Source: Deinandra increscens subsp. villosa
Taxonomy: Eukaryota; Streptophyta; Magnoliopsida; Asterales; Asteraceae
Length of the DNA stretch: 64,000 bases
Direction: 5' to 3'
NCBI GenBank assembly: GCA_039602395.1
Contig: JBCNJP010000017.1
Coordinates: forward strand, 16,958,729 to 17,022,728
Shown: positions 33,895 through 43,660 of the stretch, in pieces
Layout of the letters: each line of letters opens with the position of its first letter
Numbering within the stretch: the first letter of the stretch is position 1
The notes under the pieces: generated by a model
Databases searched by the model: none
The model's input: the letters and a program-made list of their open reading frames with translations, nothing else
What the model was told of the DNA's origin: nothing
Position numbers and translations under genes: made by a program

Positions 33895-34374
33895 TTACTC
33901 AGGAATATACCTCACCTGAGCCAACTCTAACTCAGTCCTATTAGCCAATTGTAAGACTACAGTTCCCTGGCCTTCTATCTTGCAGGGTCTACTATCACCC
34001 AATTTTTCTATTCCCTGATCTTGTATCTTCAAATCTTTGAAAGGCTCTTTACAAGGGGACATGTGATAGGAACAACCAGAGTCTAAAATCCAAGACTCTC
34101 TATCACATTTTCTTGAAACAACTAGTACGTCACTACTTTCATATCCATCACAAGAGCCATCATCGGGAGAAACATTTACCTGAGGCTTAGAACTTGAGCC
34201 TTCAAAGTTGTTCTTCCTCCTATCAGGGCACTCCTTTTTAAGGTGCTTCTCAGAGCCACAAATGTAGCATTTCCTCTTTATCATCGATTTAGATCTTGGC
34301 TGCTTCTTGCCTTTGAAGTTCTTGTACTCAGATCTCCCACGCACCAACAACCCATCAGATGCTTCTTCCTTCAT
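33895..34374 (-). pseudogene. Tork-like zinc knuckle and protease
   Basis: On the minus strand a basic region (KGKKQPRSKSMIKRK) precedes the knuckle CYICGSEKHLKKEC (Cys-x2-Cys-x4-His-x4-Cys) near 34229-34270. The protease motif WILDSGCSYHM (about 34060-34092) follows, then LELAQVRYIPE, ending at a stop at 33895. Confidence 0.92.
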
Positions 34375-34412
34375 TTCCCCTCCCCTCTTTAATACTTTTT
34401 AGTTTAGGGCTG

Positions 34413-34940
34413 CTAACACTTCATCGATCGACAAAGTCTCTCTTCCATACATGAGAGTGTCGACAAAGTGTTCATAAGTGGAAGGTAATGAAGACAAGAA
34501 TAGTACAACCTTGTCTTCATCATCGATCTTGACTTCAATACTTTACAGATCAATAATGATCTTATTGAATTCATCAGTGTGCTCCTGAGTGACTTTCCAG
34601 GTGTTAATGGAAAAGTATACATCCTTTTCTTTAGGTACAAACGATTCGCCAATGATTTAGTCATATATAATGACTCTAGTTTCAGCCACATACCTGATGT
34701 CGACGTCTCCTTCAAAACTTCCCGGAGCACACGATCCCCGAGGCTGAGACCAATTGCACTGTGTGCCTTGGCGGGTTGTTCTTTCCAATCCTTGTCTTCA
34801 ATTCCTTCTGGTTTGTTCGATTCACCCAGCATTACGTCAACAACTCCCTGATGAACCAATAGAGCCCTCATATTCATCCTCCAAAGCCCAAAATCATTCT
34901 TCCTGTCGAATTTCTCCAATTTGAACTTTGTGGACACCAT
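34413..34940 (-). pseudogene. Tork-like gag
   Basis: The minus-strand start at 34940 reads MVSTKFKLEKFDRKNDFGLW, with the pattern found at the start of Tnt1/Tork-type gag proteins (KFDG-NF--W---M). WKEQPAKAHSAIGLSLGDRV and WLKLESLYMTKSLANRLYLK follow. The frame shifts after about residue 115 (LRSTLMNSIRSLLICKVLK is out of register), so the end of this frame is not authentic. The knuckle continues in the next piece. Confidence 0.9.
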
Positions 34941-34998
34941 CGCTCCTCAAACCGATCACCGGAAATTTGATATCGATCCCCAATTTGAGCCAACCAGA

Positions 34999-35011
34999 CT
35001 CTGATACCAAT
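34999..35011 (-). other. Primer-binding site of the Tork-like element
   Basis: The minus strand reads TTGGTATCAGAG directly inside the right LTR, an initiator tRNA-Met match. It fixes the element orientation as minus. Confidence 0.92.
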
Positions 35012-35290
35012 TGTTATAATAAATAGTTGAAATTGAGGATTGTAATCAAGCACAAAGATCAAAAGATTGTATTATTGCTCAAAGAGACTAACAAAAGGGA
35101 ATCAAATGGAGAATTTGTTACAGGGAGAGAGCTTATATGCTCATACTAAAACTAACGTATAATAACAAACTAATAATGCCTCTAACTACGATTAAGAACT
35201 TTTACACAATGCACCCTTGAACAACTATATGTTGTCACAACTGCTCCCTGAAGTTCCTAAACTGTGCTAACTGAAGCTCACTTATTAACA
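35012..35290 (-). repeat. Tork-like 5' LTR
   Basis: It runs from TGTTATAATAAATAG to CTCACTTATTAACA on the plus strand, 279 bp, and is followed by the target duplication AGTTT. On the minus strand it starts TGTTAATAAGTGAGC. Confidence 0.95.
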
Positions 35291-35559
35291 AGTTTTATGT
35301 TAACGATATGTGTGTGATTAATGGTACACTTTTGGTCCTTAATGGACATCTCATGTTAGATGGTTGGTTTAAGTTAATTACACAAAGATCTTGATGTTAA
35401 AAAACAAGTGTATTATATGATTAACATACAATTATTGGTCGTAGCAAATGTTGAAGTCATTTATGTGTTAATAATATATGTTAATGCCCAACATACTAAT
35501 CAGAAAATTGAAAAGTTTTAACGAATAAACTATATTATATTTCCATGTTTATAGGATAA

Positions 35560-35961
35560 GCAACACTACATTCCGACAAGTGGACCGTTAATGAAAAAAA
35601 TATTTAACAATAGATGTGTCTGTGTCTACGCGTCCAATCCGTGTGATAAAGTTAACCACTTATAACAACTCTCTTATCTCCTCTTGACTATTATGGCGCA
35701 CATACTAAACCCAACAACTGGGGGACTCTCCATTTTTGGAAAAATTAAGAACAAGTGAGGGCAGGTTAGCATTATCAACCTAATCCCCTGCTCTGCACAT
35801 ACATACATTATTTTTTAAAATACGTCGATTTGCATGTACTATATATACATGTATTCACTATTCATGCATCATATCATCTACCATTCATCAAAGCTTTCAA
35901 AATTTCGATCACCTTATTCTTAAAGCCTTATAATCACATTTTCTTTAAACGTACACCCAAA
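35560..35961 (+). promoter_or_regulatory. Promoter and 5' UTR of the CASP gene
   Basis: This upstream block is shared, in inverted form, with the CASP pseudogene flank (17905-18480), which suggests it was copied along with the gene. A TATA-like CTATATATAC lies at 35839-35848. Transcription would start some 30 bp later, leaving a 5' UTR of roughly 90 bp before the ATG at 35962. The in-frame ATG at 35830 lies upstream of the TATA box and is therefore not expected in the mRNA. Confidence 0.55.
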
Positions 35962-36763
35962 ATGAAGCCTGCTGCATTACAACTTGGTGTTGCTCCACCT
36001 GCAAATAGAGGCCTTGCCATACTTGACTTCTTCCTTCGGCTCATCGCAATCGTTGGAACCCTAGCCAGTGCAATCGCCATGGCTACAACCAATCAAACGC
36101 TTCCATTTTTCTCACAGTTTGTTCGGTTTCGAGCCAAGTTCAGTGATCTCCCTTCCTTCACGTAAGTTCTATTTACTTGCTAATCTATGGCCGTGCACGC
36201 TTTGATTTAAAATCTTGTGCAAAATGAACAATATTTATAAGAGAAAACTATATGAACAAAGTGTACGTTTTATATATTTACTAACATATTTGGGCAAGAA
36301 ATTACCAGGTTTTTTGTGGTGGCTAGTTCCATAGTGACCGCATACCTCGTTCTATCTCTAGCCATCTCAATCCTACACATAGCAAAGGCTAATGTGGTGA
36401 ACACTAGGGTCCTCTTGCTTGTTCTCGACACGGTGAGTCTCCAAAACCAACCCATCTTCAAATGGTATAATTAACTTTGCCTTACAGTTCAAATCCACAT
36501 GATCACATGCTTACTATTACTTAATATATATATATCTATGTATCTAGGCGGCTATGGGTTTACTGATGGCTGGGTCAGCAGCAGCAACGGCTATAGTGCA
36601 GTTGGCACACAATGGAAACAATAAGGTGAACTGGTTTGCGATTTGTCAACAGTATAATGATTTCTGCAAACGGGTGTCTGGCTCTTTGATTGGTTCGTAT
36701 GCTGGAGTTGTTGTGCTGATTCTTTTGATATTGCTTTCGGGTGTGGCTCTCTCCAGACGTTGA
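35962..36763 (+). CDS. Casparian strip membrane domain protein (CASP family), intact, three exons
   Basis: Exons 35962-36161, 36309-36432 and 36548-36763 join to 179 residues, with GT-AG introns of 147 and 115 bp; phases fit exactly. The predicted protein has a short cytosolic N-terminus ([17 protein letters not shown]) and four membrane segments near 18-41, 68-92, 101-128 and 154-176. The first extracellular loop carries the CASP signature ([20 protein letters not shown], residues 45-64). The second carries [20 protein letters not shown], with Cys141 and Cys148 at the positions conserved in CASPs. Arg26 in helix 1 and Asp107 in helix 3 are also present. Family members form the plasma-membrane scaffold of the Casparian strip in root endodermis, recruiting peroxidases and lignin-polymerising partners. 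The first-loop signature favours a true CASP over a CASP-like protein. The inverted copy at 16050-17904 is dead, so this is the functional locus. Confidence 0.93.
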
Positions 36764-37027
36764 TTCATTGATCAATTCGCATGTGCTGTCTATTGGTTGT
36801 TGAGTTTGCAAAGTTGTGTTCTTTTGATCGTGGTGCATTTGGTTTCAGTTGTATAATTTTAACATTTTCACTCATTGTGATATTTTTAGTGAAATTTGCC
36901 GTAATTTTATCAGCTTTGTTTAGTGTATTTCTATTCTCATCCTTTTGAAGCACAATGAAGCGTTATTAATTACCAATGATTTTTGGTCTTAATTATTAGT
37001 AATTTTAATGTTATCAAGGTTATTTTA
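36764..37027 (+). other. 3' UTR and downstream flank of the CASP gene
   Basis: This segment matches the pseudogene's 3' flank in inverted form (about 15790-16049) up to GGTTATTTTA, where the LTR at 37028 begins. The transcript end was not identified; no clear AATAAA is seen. Confidence 0.5.
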
Positions 37028-37202
37028 TGTTGGTATAATCAAGCAATTCACCACACAAATTGACAGCAATTCGGGAAACAGAATAATACAATTGATTGAT
37101 TTTGGCTACATGTTCGTCCTATATGTACAGATTGGAAGGACTCTAAACCTTGACTGTTACTAATTACACAAGTGCCTCAACTATAGTTTAATTTAACTTT
37201 CA
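37028..37202 (-). repeat. Short copia-like LTR
   Basis: A 175-bp segment runs from TGTTGGTATAATC to AACTTTCA on the plus strand. On the minus strand a purine tract (TTTAAGGGGGGATTG) precedes it, so it is the 3' LTR of a minus-strand element. A related but shorter match starts at 56270. The CASP-flank homology stops exactly at its left border. Confidence 0.6.
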
Positions 37203-37545
37203 ATCCCCCCTTAAACTAACACATAGTTTAAGTGAGATCTTCAACTTTCTTGATTTGTCTTCATAGTAATATTGGTTCAACATCTTCCCATATGAGATGA
37301 GTCTCTTGATCTTTGTCTTTGCTCCTTATCTCAAGCCTCTTGATCTTTGTCTTTCTCCTTATCCTTCCGTTTGGTATACTCCTTTCCAAAGTGACCAAAT
37401 ACACCACATTCAAAGCCTCAGAACTTGCTCTTGTATTGATTTCCATGATCCGTGCTGTTTCCATGATGCGAGTTTTCAAGACTACTTGAACTTGCTAGTA
37501 GGAGTTCCCTTGATCATTCTCTTCTTGTTCATCCGGACTTTTGAC
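37203..37545 (-). pseudogene. Copia gag zinc-knuckle remnant
   Basis: On the minus strand a broken knuckle reads GFECGVFGHFGKEYTKRKDK near 37370-37420. The first and last Cys of the usual Cys-x2-Cys-x4-His-x4-Cys are replaced by Gly and Tyr. Lys/Asp/Glu-rich sequence follows. It lies next to the LTR at 37028 with no pol between them, so the element is internally deleted. Confidence 0.5.
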
Positions 37546-37547
37546 AC

Positions 37548-38738
37548 TGACCAAAAATGATGGCGTCATCCGCGTAAAATAGATGTGAAATGGAGACATC
37601 TTTAACGCGAATACCTCTGAAAAAAGCCGTGTCGATGGCGTCTTCAATAAAAACGTGTAAACCCTCCATAACCAATATAAAAAAGGTGCCATAGGATCAC
37701 CTTGACGAAGGCCTCTACCGATATCAAACTCTTTCGAAGGACTAACATTGATTAAAATAGAAGACCTTGATGACGACAAACATGCTCTAATTCATGACCT
37801 CCATTTTAAACCGAAACACATAAACGACATCATAGTATCCAAATAATTTTACGCAACCGAGTCATAGGCTTTAGCGAAATCAATTTTAAAAAGGAGGAAT
37901 CTTTTTTTCTTGGCCTAGATAAGTTCAACAATTTCATTCAATATCAAAGGACCATCGAGAATATGCCGATCTTTAACAAAAGCGGTTTGTTCTTGCCCCA
38001 TTTAACCTTGGCCTTTTGTGCTAAATCATTGTGCAACTATTTTTCTGATATCCAATCTTTGATATGAGCACATCACAACCTTTCCCATCATCAATGATTT
38101 TGTCGAACTGATGATCTCAGCATGATATCGAGTTATCAAAACAGTGGTGGACGGTCGGTTTTTTCTTCACTGTTTAATATCATCTTTTAACCTTTTGAGT
38201 TTGTTTTTGAAATGAATGAAACGCGACCCATGAACGTACGGTTTATTCCAAGAGTTTTTCACAACGTCTTTGAAATCTTTTTCATTTATCCAAGAGTTAT
38301 AGAATTTGAACGGTGTAGGTCCAAAATCTTTGGAAGATTGCCTCAATAAAATAGGTCTATGGTCCGCAATGGTCTTGTCAAGAGCATTGACTTCTGGGTT
38401 TTTAATTTTATCCATAATTCTAGGAAAGACAAAGATTCTATCAAGTTTGCTTGCACTTTTACCTTTGGCATCAACCCGGGTGAAATTATAACCCCTCATC
38501 GGAAGGTCAATCAATCCTCTATCATTAATGAACTCATTGACATTTGAAGCGTTTCTGGATGAAAAAATGACCCAAGGTTCTCCGAAGCATTTCTTAAAGA
38601 ATTAAAATCACCAAAAATAATAAACGTGCCATGATTGGCGTTCATGAACTCGATCACGTATTCCATAACACTTTTTTGAGAGACTCCAATTGAGGGGCGT
38701 ACAAATTAATCATAAAACAATCAAGTGAATATGAAGTT
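37548..38738 (-). pseudogene. LINE fragment: endonuclease end and reverse transcriptase start
   Basis: On the minus strand the endonuclease reads GTFIIFGDFNSLRNASENLG near 38560-38640, then DLPMRGYNFTRV and KLDRIFVFPRIM (38400-38510) with ADHRPILL. The linker follows, and RT motif A reads DFAKAYDSVA near 37850-37880. GRGLRQGDPMAPFL and FYADDAIIFG (37553-37582) come next, after which the element stops. Several frameshifts are present. Its right end abuts the SIRE-like LTR at 38739, so it was probably the target of that insertion. Confidence 0.85.
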
Positions 38739-39108
38739 TGTTAGAGCATGATCTGGTTCGTCGTGTGAAGTATCGAGAAAAAGACAAGTGTCCGGAAGGC
38801 TGTGCACGAACTGACCCGAAGTGGCAGTTCGTGTGACCAACCGAAGTGGACATGAAGTCACACTTCGTGTTAGTTCGGGTCACTTCGGATGAGCCCCAGT
38901 TCGGTCAGTTAAATTCGAGTATAAATAGTTTCATGTTGTATAGATTCAGTAGCTCTTGATCAGATCAGTGTGTGTTTTCCTGTGTGTATTCTCTGAGTGG
39001 TTTTGCAATACAACGCTCCTTTGTATTTACATCTCGTTTTCATTTCGTACTCGTTTTACATGGATTTCATATTGATCGAGTAGACGATCCATCGCTGAAG
39101 CAATTACA
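38739..39108 (+). repeat. SIRE-like copia 5' LTR
   Basis: The LTR runs from TGTTAGAGCATGATC to GCAATTACA, 370 bp, with TATAAATAG near 38921-38929. After AG, TGATATCAAAGC (39111-39122) resembles the tRNA-Met primer site. A second copy of this LTR is not present in the window, so the 3' part of the element is missing. Confidence 0.72.
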
Positions 39109-39739
39109 AGTGATATCAAAGCTTTCGGTTCAATCTACTGATCATTAAATCTGTGTTTTTCATGTTTTTGGTTTAAAACCCCACATGTTTTGAAAATTTG
39201 AGGTATTTTTACATTCATTTGGTGATTTCAGTTGAGTTTTTGGTAAAAATTCAGTTACTAAATCATTATGTGTCATTTCTATTGATCTACTGCTGAAAAT
39301 TTCATTCCGAAACACTCAGAATCGTGAAATTTGAGTCAAAATCACCCTGGTTCGTTTCAGTACGGCTGAAGAACTATCTATCTGAAAAATAACCACTCTG
39401 AAGTGCGAGTTTGGGTGAGTTTGGTCATTTCTAGTCAAGCAAAGTGTGAGTTCGGTTGAGTTCAGTTTAGCGAAGGTTCATTTTGAATTCAGTTTGGTTG
39501 ATTCCAGCTCGGTTGGGTTCGTAGATCCGAAGTCTGAGTTCGGTTAAACAAATTTTAGTTCAGAACTAGTTCGGATCACCTTGGTTCGTTTCAGTTCGGT
39601 TGTGGTTCAGCTCAGTTCGGTTCTTTAATTTTGAGTTCGGTTTAGTTCGGATAAACAGTAATCAACAATTTTCGAGTGCTGCATTACAAACGTCGATGCA
39701 ATCTACAATGCAAAGTATGCTGAACTTTGATAATGAAAT

Positions 39740-40441
39740 CATAACAAGTCAGAAAAGTTCCCAAATTACTTAAGTTGGAAGACTATCATAGCTGGGTGAA
39801 ACGGTTTGAAGCGTATGTTGATACAAATGATTTTGATATGTGGCTATCATTTACGGAACAATATGTGTATCCTAAGGATGTGACTGGAGACCCGATTCTT
39901 TAAAGAAAATTTACTTCTGAACAATAGAAAGCATGTCAAGCTGAGAAAAAGGCGTTACATCAATTTTCTGCTTACTATACATCAAAAAGTTTATGGGATT
40001 CTTTTCAGAAGCAATGTGAAGGTAATGATCAATACAAGAAAAGCCGACAGAAAGTTTTAAAAAAAGGAATTTGATAATTTCAAGCATTATCAAAATGAAT
40101 CAATTTCAAACTTGATTGCAAGATTCTCACACCTGATGAGTGAAATGGTGTTGGTTAACATTACCAAGGAGGATGCTGATTTGAAAGAAAAATTGTTGGA
40201 GGCATTACCCGAAAAATGGGAGAATTATGTCATGATGATCACTCATGATAAAGAATATTCGGGTTTGTCGTTCAATGATTTGATTGAAAGAATTCAAGCT
40301 CAAGATATGGAATTAAACGTGAACAAGTCCATGCCTGCTCAAATTCAGAACCCGACTGTTTATCATAGAGAAAATGATTCTACCATTCGTTCTGTAAAAT
40401 TAAATGTTTTTAAGTTCCTCACCTCCTACAACATTTGTTGC
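39740..40441 (+). pseudogene. SIRE-like copia gag, left part
   Basis: The degraded frame reads LEDYHSWVKRFEAYVDTNDF, then SLWDSFQKQCEGNDQYKKSR. After a phase change it continues with FDNFKHYQNESISNLIARFS, LMSEMVLVNITKEDADLKEK, LLEALPEKWENYVMMITHDK and LSFNDLIERIQAQDMELN. These are the usual blocks of plant copia gag proteins. At least two stops lie near 39901 and 39926, and a frameshift near 40060. It ends at the CGGTA duplicated by the Tekay-like insertion and continues at 51813. Confidence 0.85.
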
Positions 40442-41595
40442 CGGTATGTCACACCCCCAAAAATCCCACGCGCGTTAACGCGCCACAGGGAGCGTGACAA
40501 ACCAGGATCGCCGTCCATTAGTTACACCAAACGACCCGTAATTAATAAAAACGTTTCATAGTTCATTAAAATATGAATTCAGAGTGTTACAATTGCGGAA
40601 GCGTAAATAAAATTAAATTATTTATTTAAAAACATCGTCACCCAAGGTGACGTAGCTTGTTCAAGGACACTGAAAGGGTTTCAAAGTCTCATGCATGCGT
40701 ACTCGTGATACTCGAACATCTGCAACCTGAGAATAACATGCTAAAAAGTGTCAACACAAAGGTTGGTGAGTTCACAGGTTTATCAGTTGAAAAAAAAACA
40801 GTTCAAGTTCAGTTTAAGATTGATTGTTCAACAACAATCAAGTTGAGTTTATGATTGACTATTCAACAATAGTCAAGTTGTGTTTAAGATTGACTGTTCA
40901 ATAACAGTCAAGTTGTAAGAGCATAATCACTAATATATATCAAATAGCTAGCTAGGCTATATACATGAAACTTCGCACGTTGATGGTCACCGAAGCTAAC
41001 AGTTGTTTATAGTTTGCCTTGTTGTGTTTAGGACGAATATAACACCCGTTCGATATCCAATCGAGTCAGTGCGACTGACCCGGGTGGGGTTTGTCAGACC
41101 CAGTAGTACTACAATATATCTCCCGCTATCGTCATTAATACTAACGGTACCATAAGAAGGACTTTGTTGTATCAGTGTGCTACAAGTACTTCAAGTGATA
41201 TATAAAAGTCTAATTATCTCAGTTGTGTAAATCATGCATGTTAATCTCCCCCAACATGATTAAAACAGTAAAATGGGGACGTGAAACTCACCTTTGGGTG
41301 CACAGCAATTCCAGATAATTAACCACAACCAGTAGCAAATAACATGTCTTGTGTAATCTACCAATCACCTAACGAGCATATATATATATAAGTGTGTGTT
41401 CAAGTAAAGACGACCAGGTATAAACCAACGATGAAAGAGGAATGATGTTGACCAAGATATGGCGAAAGTTGTGAAATCCAGAACGAGTCGAGGATGGCAA
41501 ATAGCCAGAATCATAAGGATTATTAAAATCCGATGAAAAATACATTATAGACTAGTAATATGTTTTCATGAAATCAAGCAACAAACTATATGTAG

Positions 41596-41637
<42 letters not shown>

Positions 41638-42000
41638 CCCAAAGTATAAAAATGTCTATAATAAGTCCACAAAAATATACAATTTACATATGTATATTTT
41701 ATATAAATAACAAGGGTTTTAAAACTTTTATTTTATAATTCCAAATATGCATATTCTATGAAATCATCAAATGCACACTTTGTATATATGAATATAACCA
41801 TAATGAATAACCAATTATGTATATATATATATATATATTTTTATTAAAAAAATATGTTTTAAATCGAGATAACGAGATAATTAAATTAATATCCCAATAA
41901 CGAAGCCTACGGGATTAAAACATGACAAGAAAATTATTTGGTGAAGGTTTTAGACTCTCCTATGCTCAAAATAAATCGAAACAATAAAAAATGAAAGGAT

Positions 42001-42072
42001 GGAGTTCATCGGGTTCGAACCCAAGACATCTACTTCAAACAACAACACCTTAACCAGTGGGCTAGAGACTCC
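42001..42072 (-). other. tRNA-like module 1 in the left LTR
   Basis: Read on the minus strand, this 72-base segment has an A-box-like TAGCCCACTGG and a B-box-like GGTTCGAACCC about 34 bases apart. Its ends GGAGT and ACTCC can pair as part of an acceptor stem. The arrangement is that of a tRNA gene or tRNA-derived SINE head. The same module occurs at 50297-50368. Confidence 0.55.
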
Positions 42073-42154
42073 AGTTGTTTTAATTTTCGAACATGAAGGT
42101 TTTTGATTATCAGCAAGAGCCGAAAATGAGTTTTACAAAATCAGATAAAAATGC

Positions 42155-42220
42155 TTGAGGATGAGGGTTTCGAACTCGCGACCTCCGCGTCACTGACCAG
42201 CGAACCAACCACCGGGACAG
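42155..42220 (-). other. tRNA-like module 2 in the left LTR
   Basis: On the minus strand TGGTTCGCTGGTCAGTGACG is followed by GAGTTCGAAACCC, again an A-box/B-box spacing. It lies about 85 bases from module 1 in the same orientation. The same module is present at 50451-50516. Confidence 0.5.
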
Positions 42221-43516
42221 CCTTGACATTGCGTATTAAACAGAGAAACAAATATATAAATGGTTCTGGTCGCGAGTCTTCTTCCCCACATAAAAACCCT
42301 AATCGTGACCCACCATTAACAAACAATAGAAACTTCACAGGGACGAACCAGATGGGAAACAACACTAAAATCGACTTCAATTGAGATTCAGTGTTACCAT
42401 AGACTTCAAATAGACACCGAAATGGCGTTGATGACGAACCCGCTCGGAGATGACGATCGGAACCAACCCACGAACCAACTCCCGAAACAATTTTCGGGAT
42501 GCTTCAAGTCGCTACTGTACACTTAATGGTGTATGATGCTAAACGTTATTCTCCCTGTGAACCAGAGATGATGAAGCAGCTGTTAATGGTGGTGAAAGAC
42601 GGCGGAGGGGCGGTGATCGGAGAACATACATGGGCTTTGCTCATGGTGTTTCGTGAGGACGCAAAACAGGGCTGTGATATTGCAATCAAGTTCCCAAATG
42701 GTTGAGAGGGTAATGATGTTAACGATCGGTGGGTGTAACTGGTGCGGTAATCGCGATTTAATGAAGATGGTGGTTACCGAATTCGTAAAGTCTTCATCCG
42801 TCGGTTCCAATGAGGTCACAAATCAATTTTGTAGTTTGGCAAAACTAGTCCCTACCACATTTACATAATAAGGATCCGGTTTAGCTAAAAGCAAAAACAG
42901 TCCCTCTTAGTTTGCTTTAATAGATATAAAGGTTTCAGAATTTGCAGAACAGGTCCCTCAGAGTTTAGAAAATGGTTAACGAGGCTAATGGGGTTAACGG
43001 AGGATGACTTTAATGATGAATACACGAGTGTACGGCCAAACATGTCTAGTATGTGACGTTTATAAAGATATAAACCTTGTTTCGTCACTTGAAATTGTGA
43101 GTAAGACTTCATAAGTATATACTTCGAGTTCACAAAAAATCATAGAGATAAATCTATAATTTATATGATTAAAATTCACATAGAATCATAGGATAATACA
43201 TTAGTTATATGACATTTGTCATATAAAATCACAGGATAAATCATGTGAACTTATTTACTTAAGTATTCCACATAAAATCATAACTTAAATTGTCACATAA
43301 AATGATAAAACGTTCAAATAAAATCATAACGTATGAGTTACATCAAATCATAGAATATAAAACGTCTAGACTCAAGTGCATGCCCGAATAGTGATGGGTA
43401 CACAAACCCTAATTGCTAAGGTCAACACAAGTCAACACATAAATGCTCACCCAACATTTAATACAGTTTACGTTCAGTTAATGCCAGGAAAGGACCTGAA
43501 AATACGGATTGTCACA

Positions 43517-43660
43517 GTATCCCCTTGTTGAAGAATTTTCGTCCCGAAAATTGAATAACGTGGTAAAAGTTAATGAGCTAGACACAATGAAAAGAAAAGA
43601 AAAATTCTTAGTCGTCACATCATCCCCTTGTTGAAAGAATTTCGTCCCGAAATTTAAATC
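43517..43660 (-). repeat. Duplicated purine-tract block
   Basis: On the minus strand, TTTCGGGACGAAATTCTTTC followed by AACAAGGGGATGATGTGAC (about 43615-43655) is echoed by TTTTCGGGACGAAAATTCTT and CAACAAGGGGATACTGTGAC next to the LTR (about 43512-43555). So the polypurine tract and first LTR bases occur twice, about 100 bp apart. Confidence 0.8.

Larger units (their letters stand above)
27310..35290 (-). mobile_element. Tork-like Ty1/copia retrotransposon, old, with nested solo LTR
   Basis: Minus-strand element. The right LTR (35012-35290) is the 5' LTR and the left LTR is the 3' LTR (27310-27476 plus 30719-30837, split by a nested insertion). A tRNA-Met primer site lies next to the right LTR, a purine tract next to the left LTR, and AGTTT flanks both ends (27305-27309 and 35291-35295). 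Domain order from right to left is gag, zinc knuckle, protease, integrase, RT, RNase H. The LTRs differ at roughly 20 of 280 positions by eye, so it is much older than the other complete elements here. Many stops break the frame. Confidence 0.95.
40447..43516 (-). repeat. Tekay-like 3' LTR (left)
   Basis: A 3070-bp LTR beginning TGTCACACCCCCAAAAATCC on the plus strand. It contains AT tracts near 41603-41630 and 41822-41836 and two tRNA-like modules. The remaining length difference from the right LTR is mostly in those AT tracts. Confidence 0.95.

Noticed and set aside
35830..35961. N-terminal extension of the CASP protein from the upstream in-frame ATG
   Set aside because: The ATG at 35830 lies before the likely TATA box (35839), and the extension is not typical of CASPs; the ATG at 35962 matches the family's short N-terminus.
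42499..42868. Short frames in the LTR, repeated at 50795-51164, as a conserved gene pair
   Set aside because: They are duplicated only because they lie in the two LTRs of one young element; no domain is recognised.
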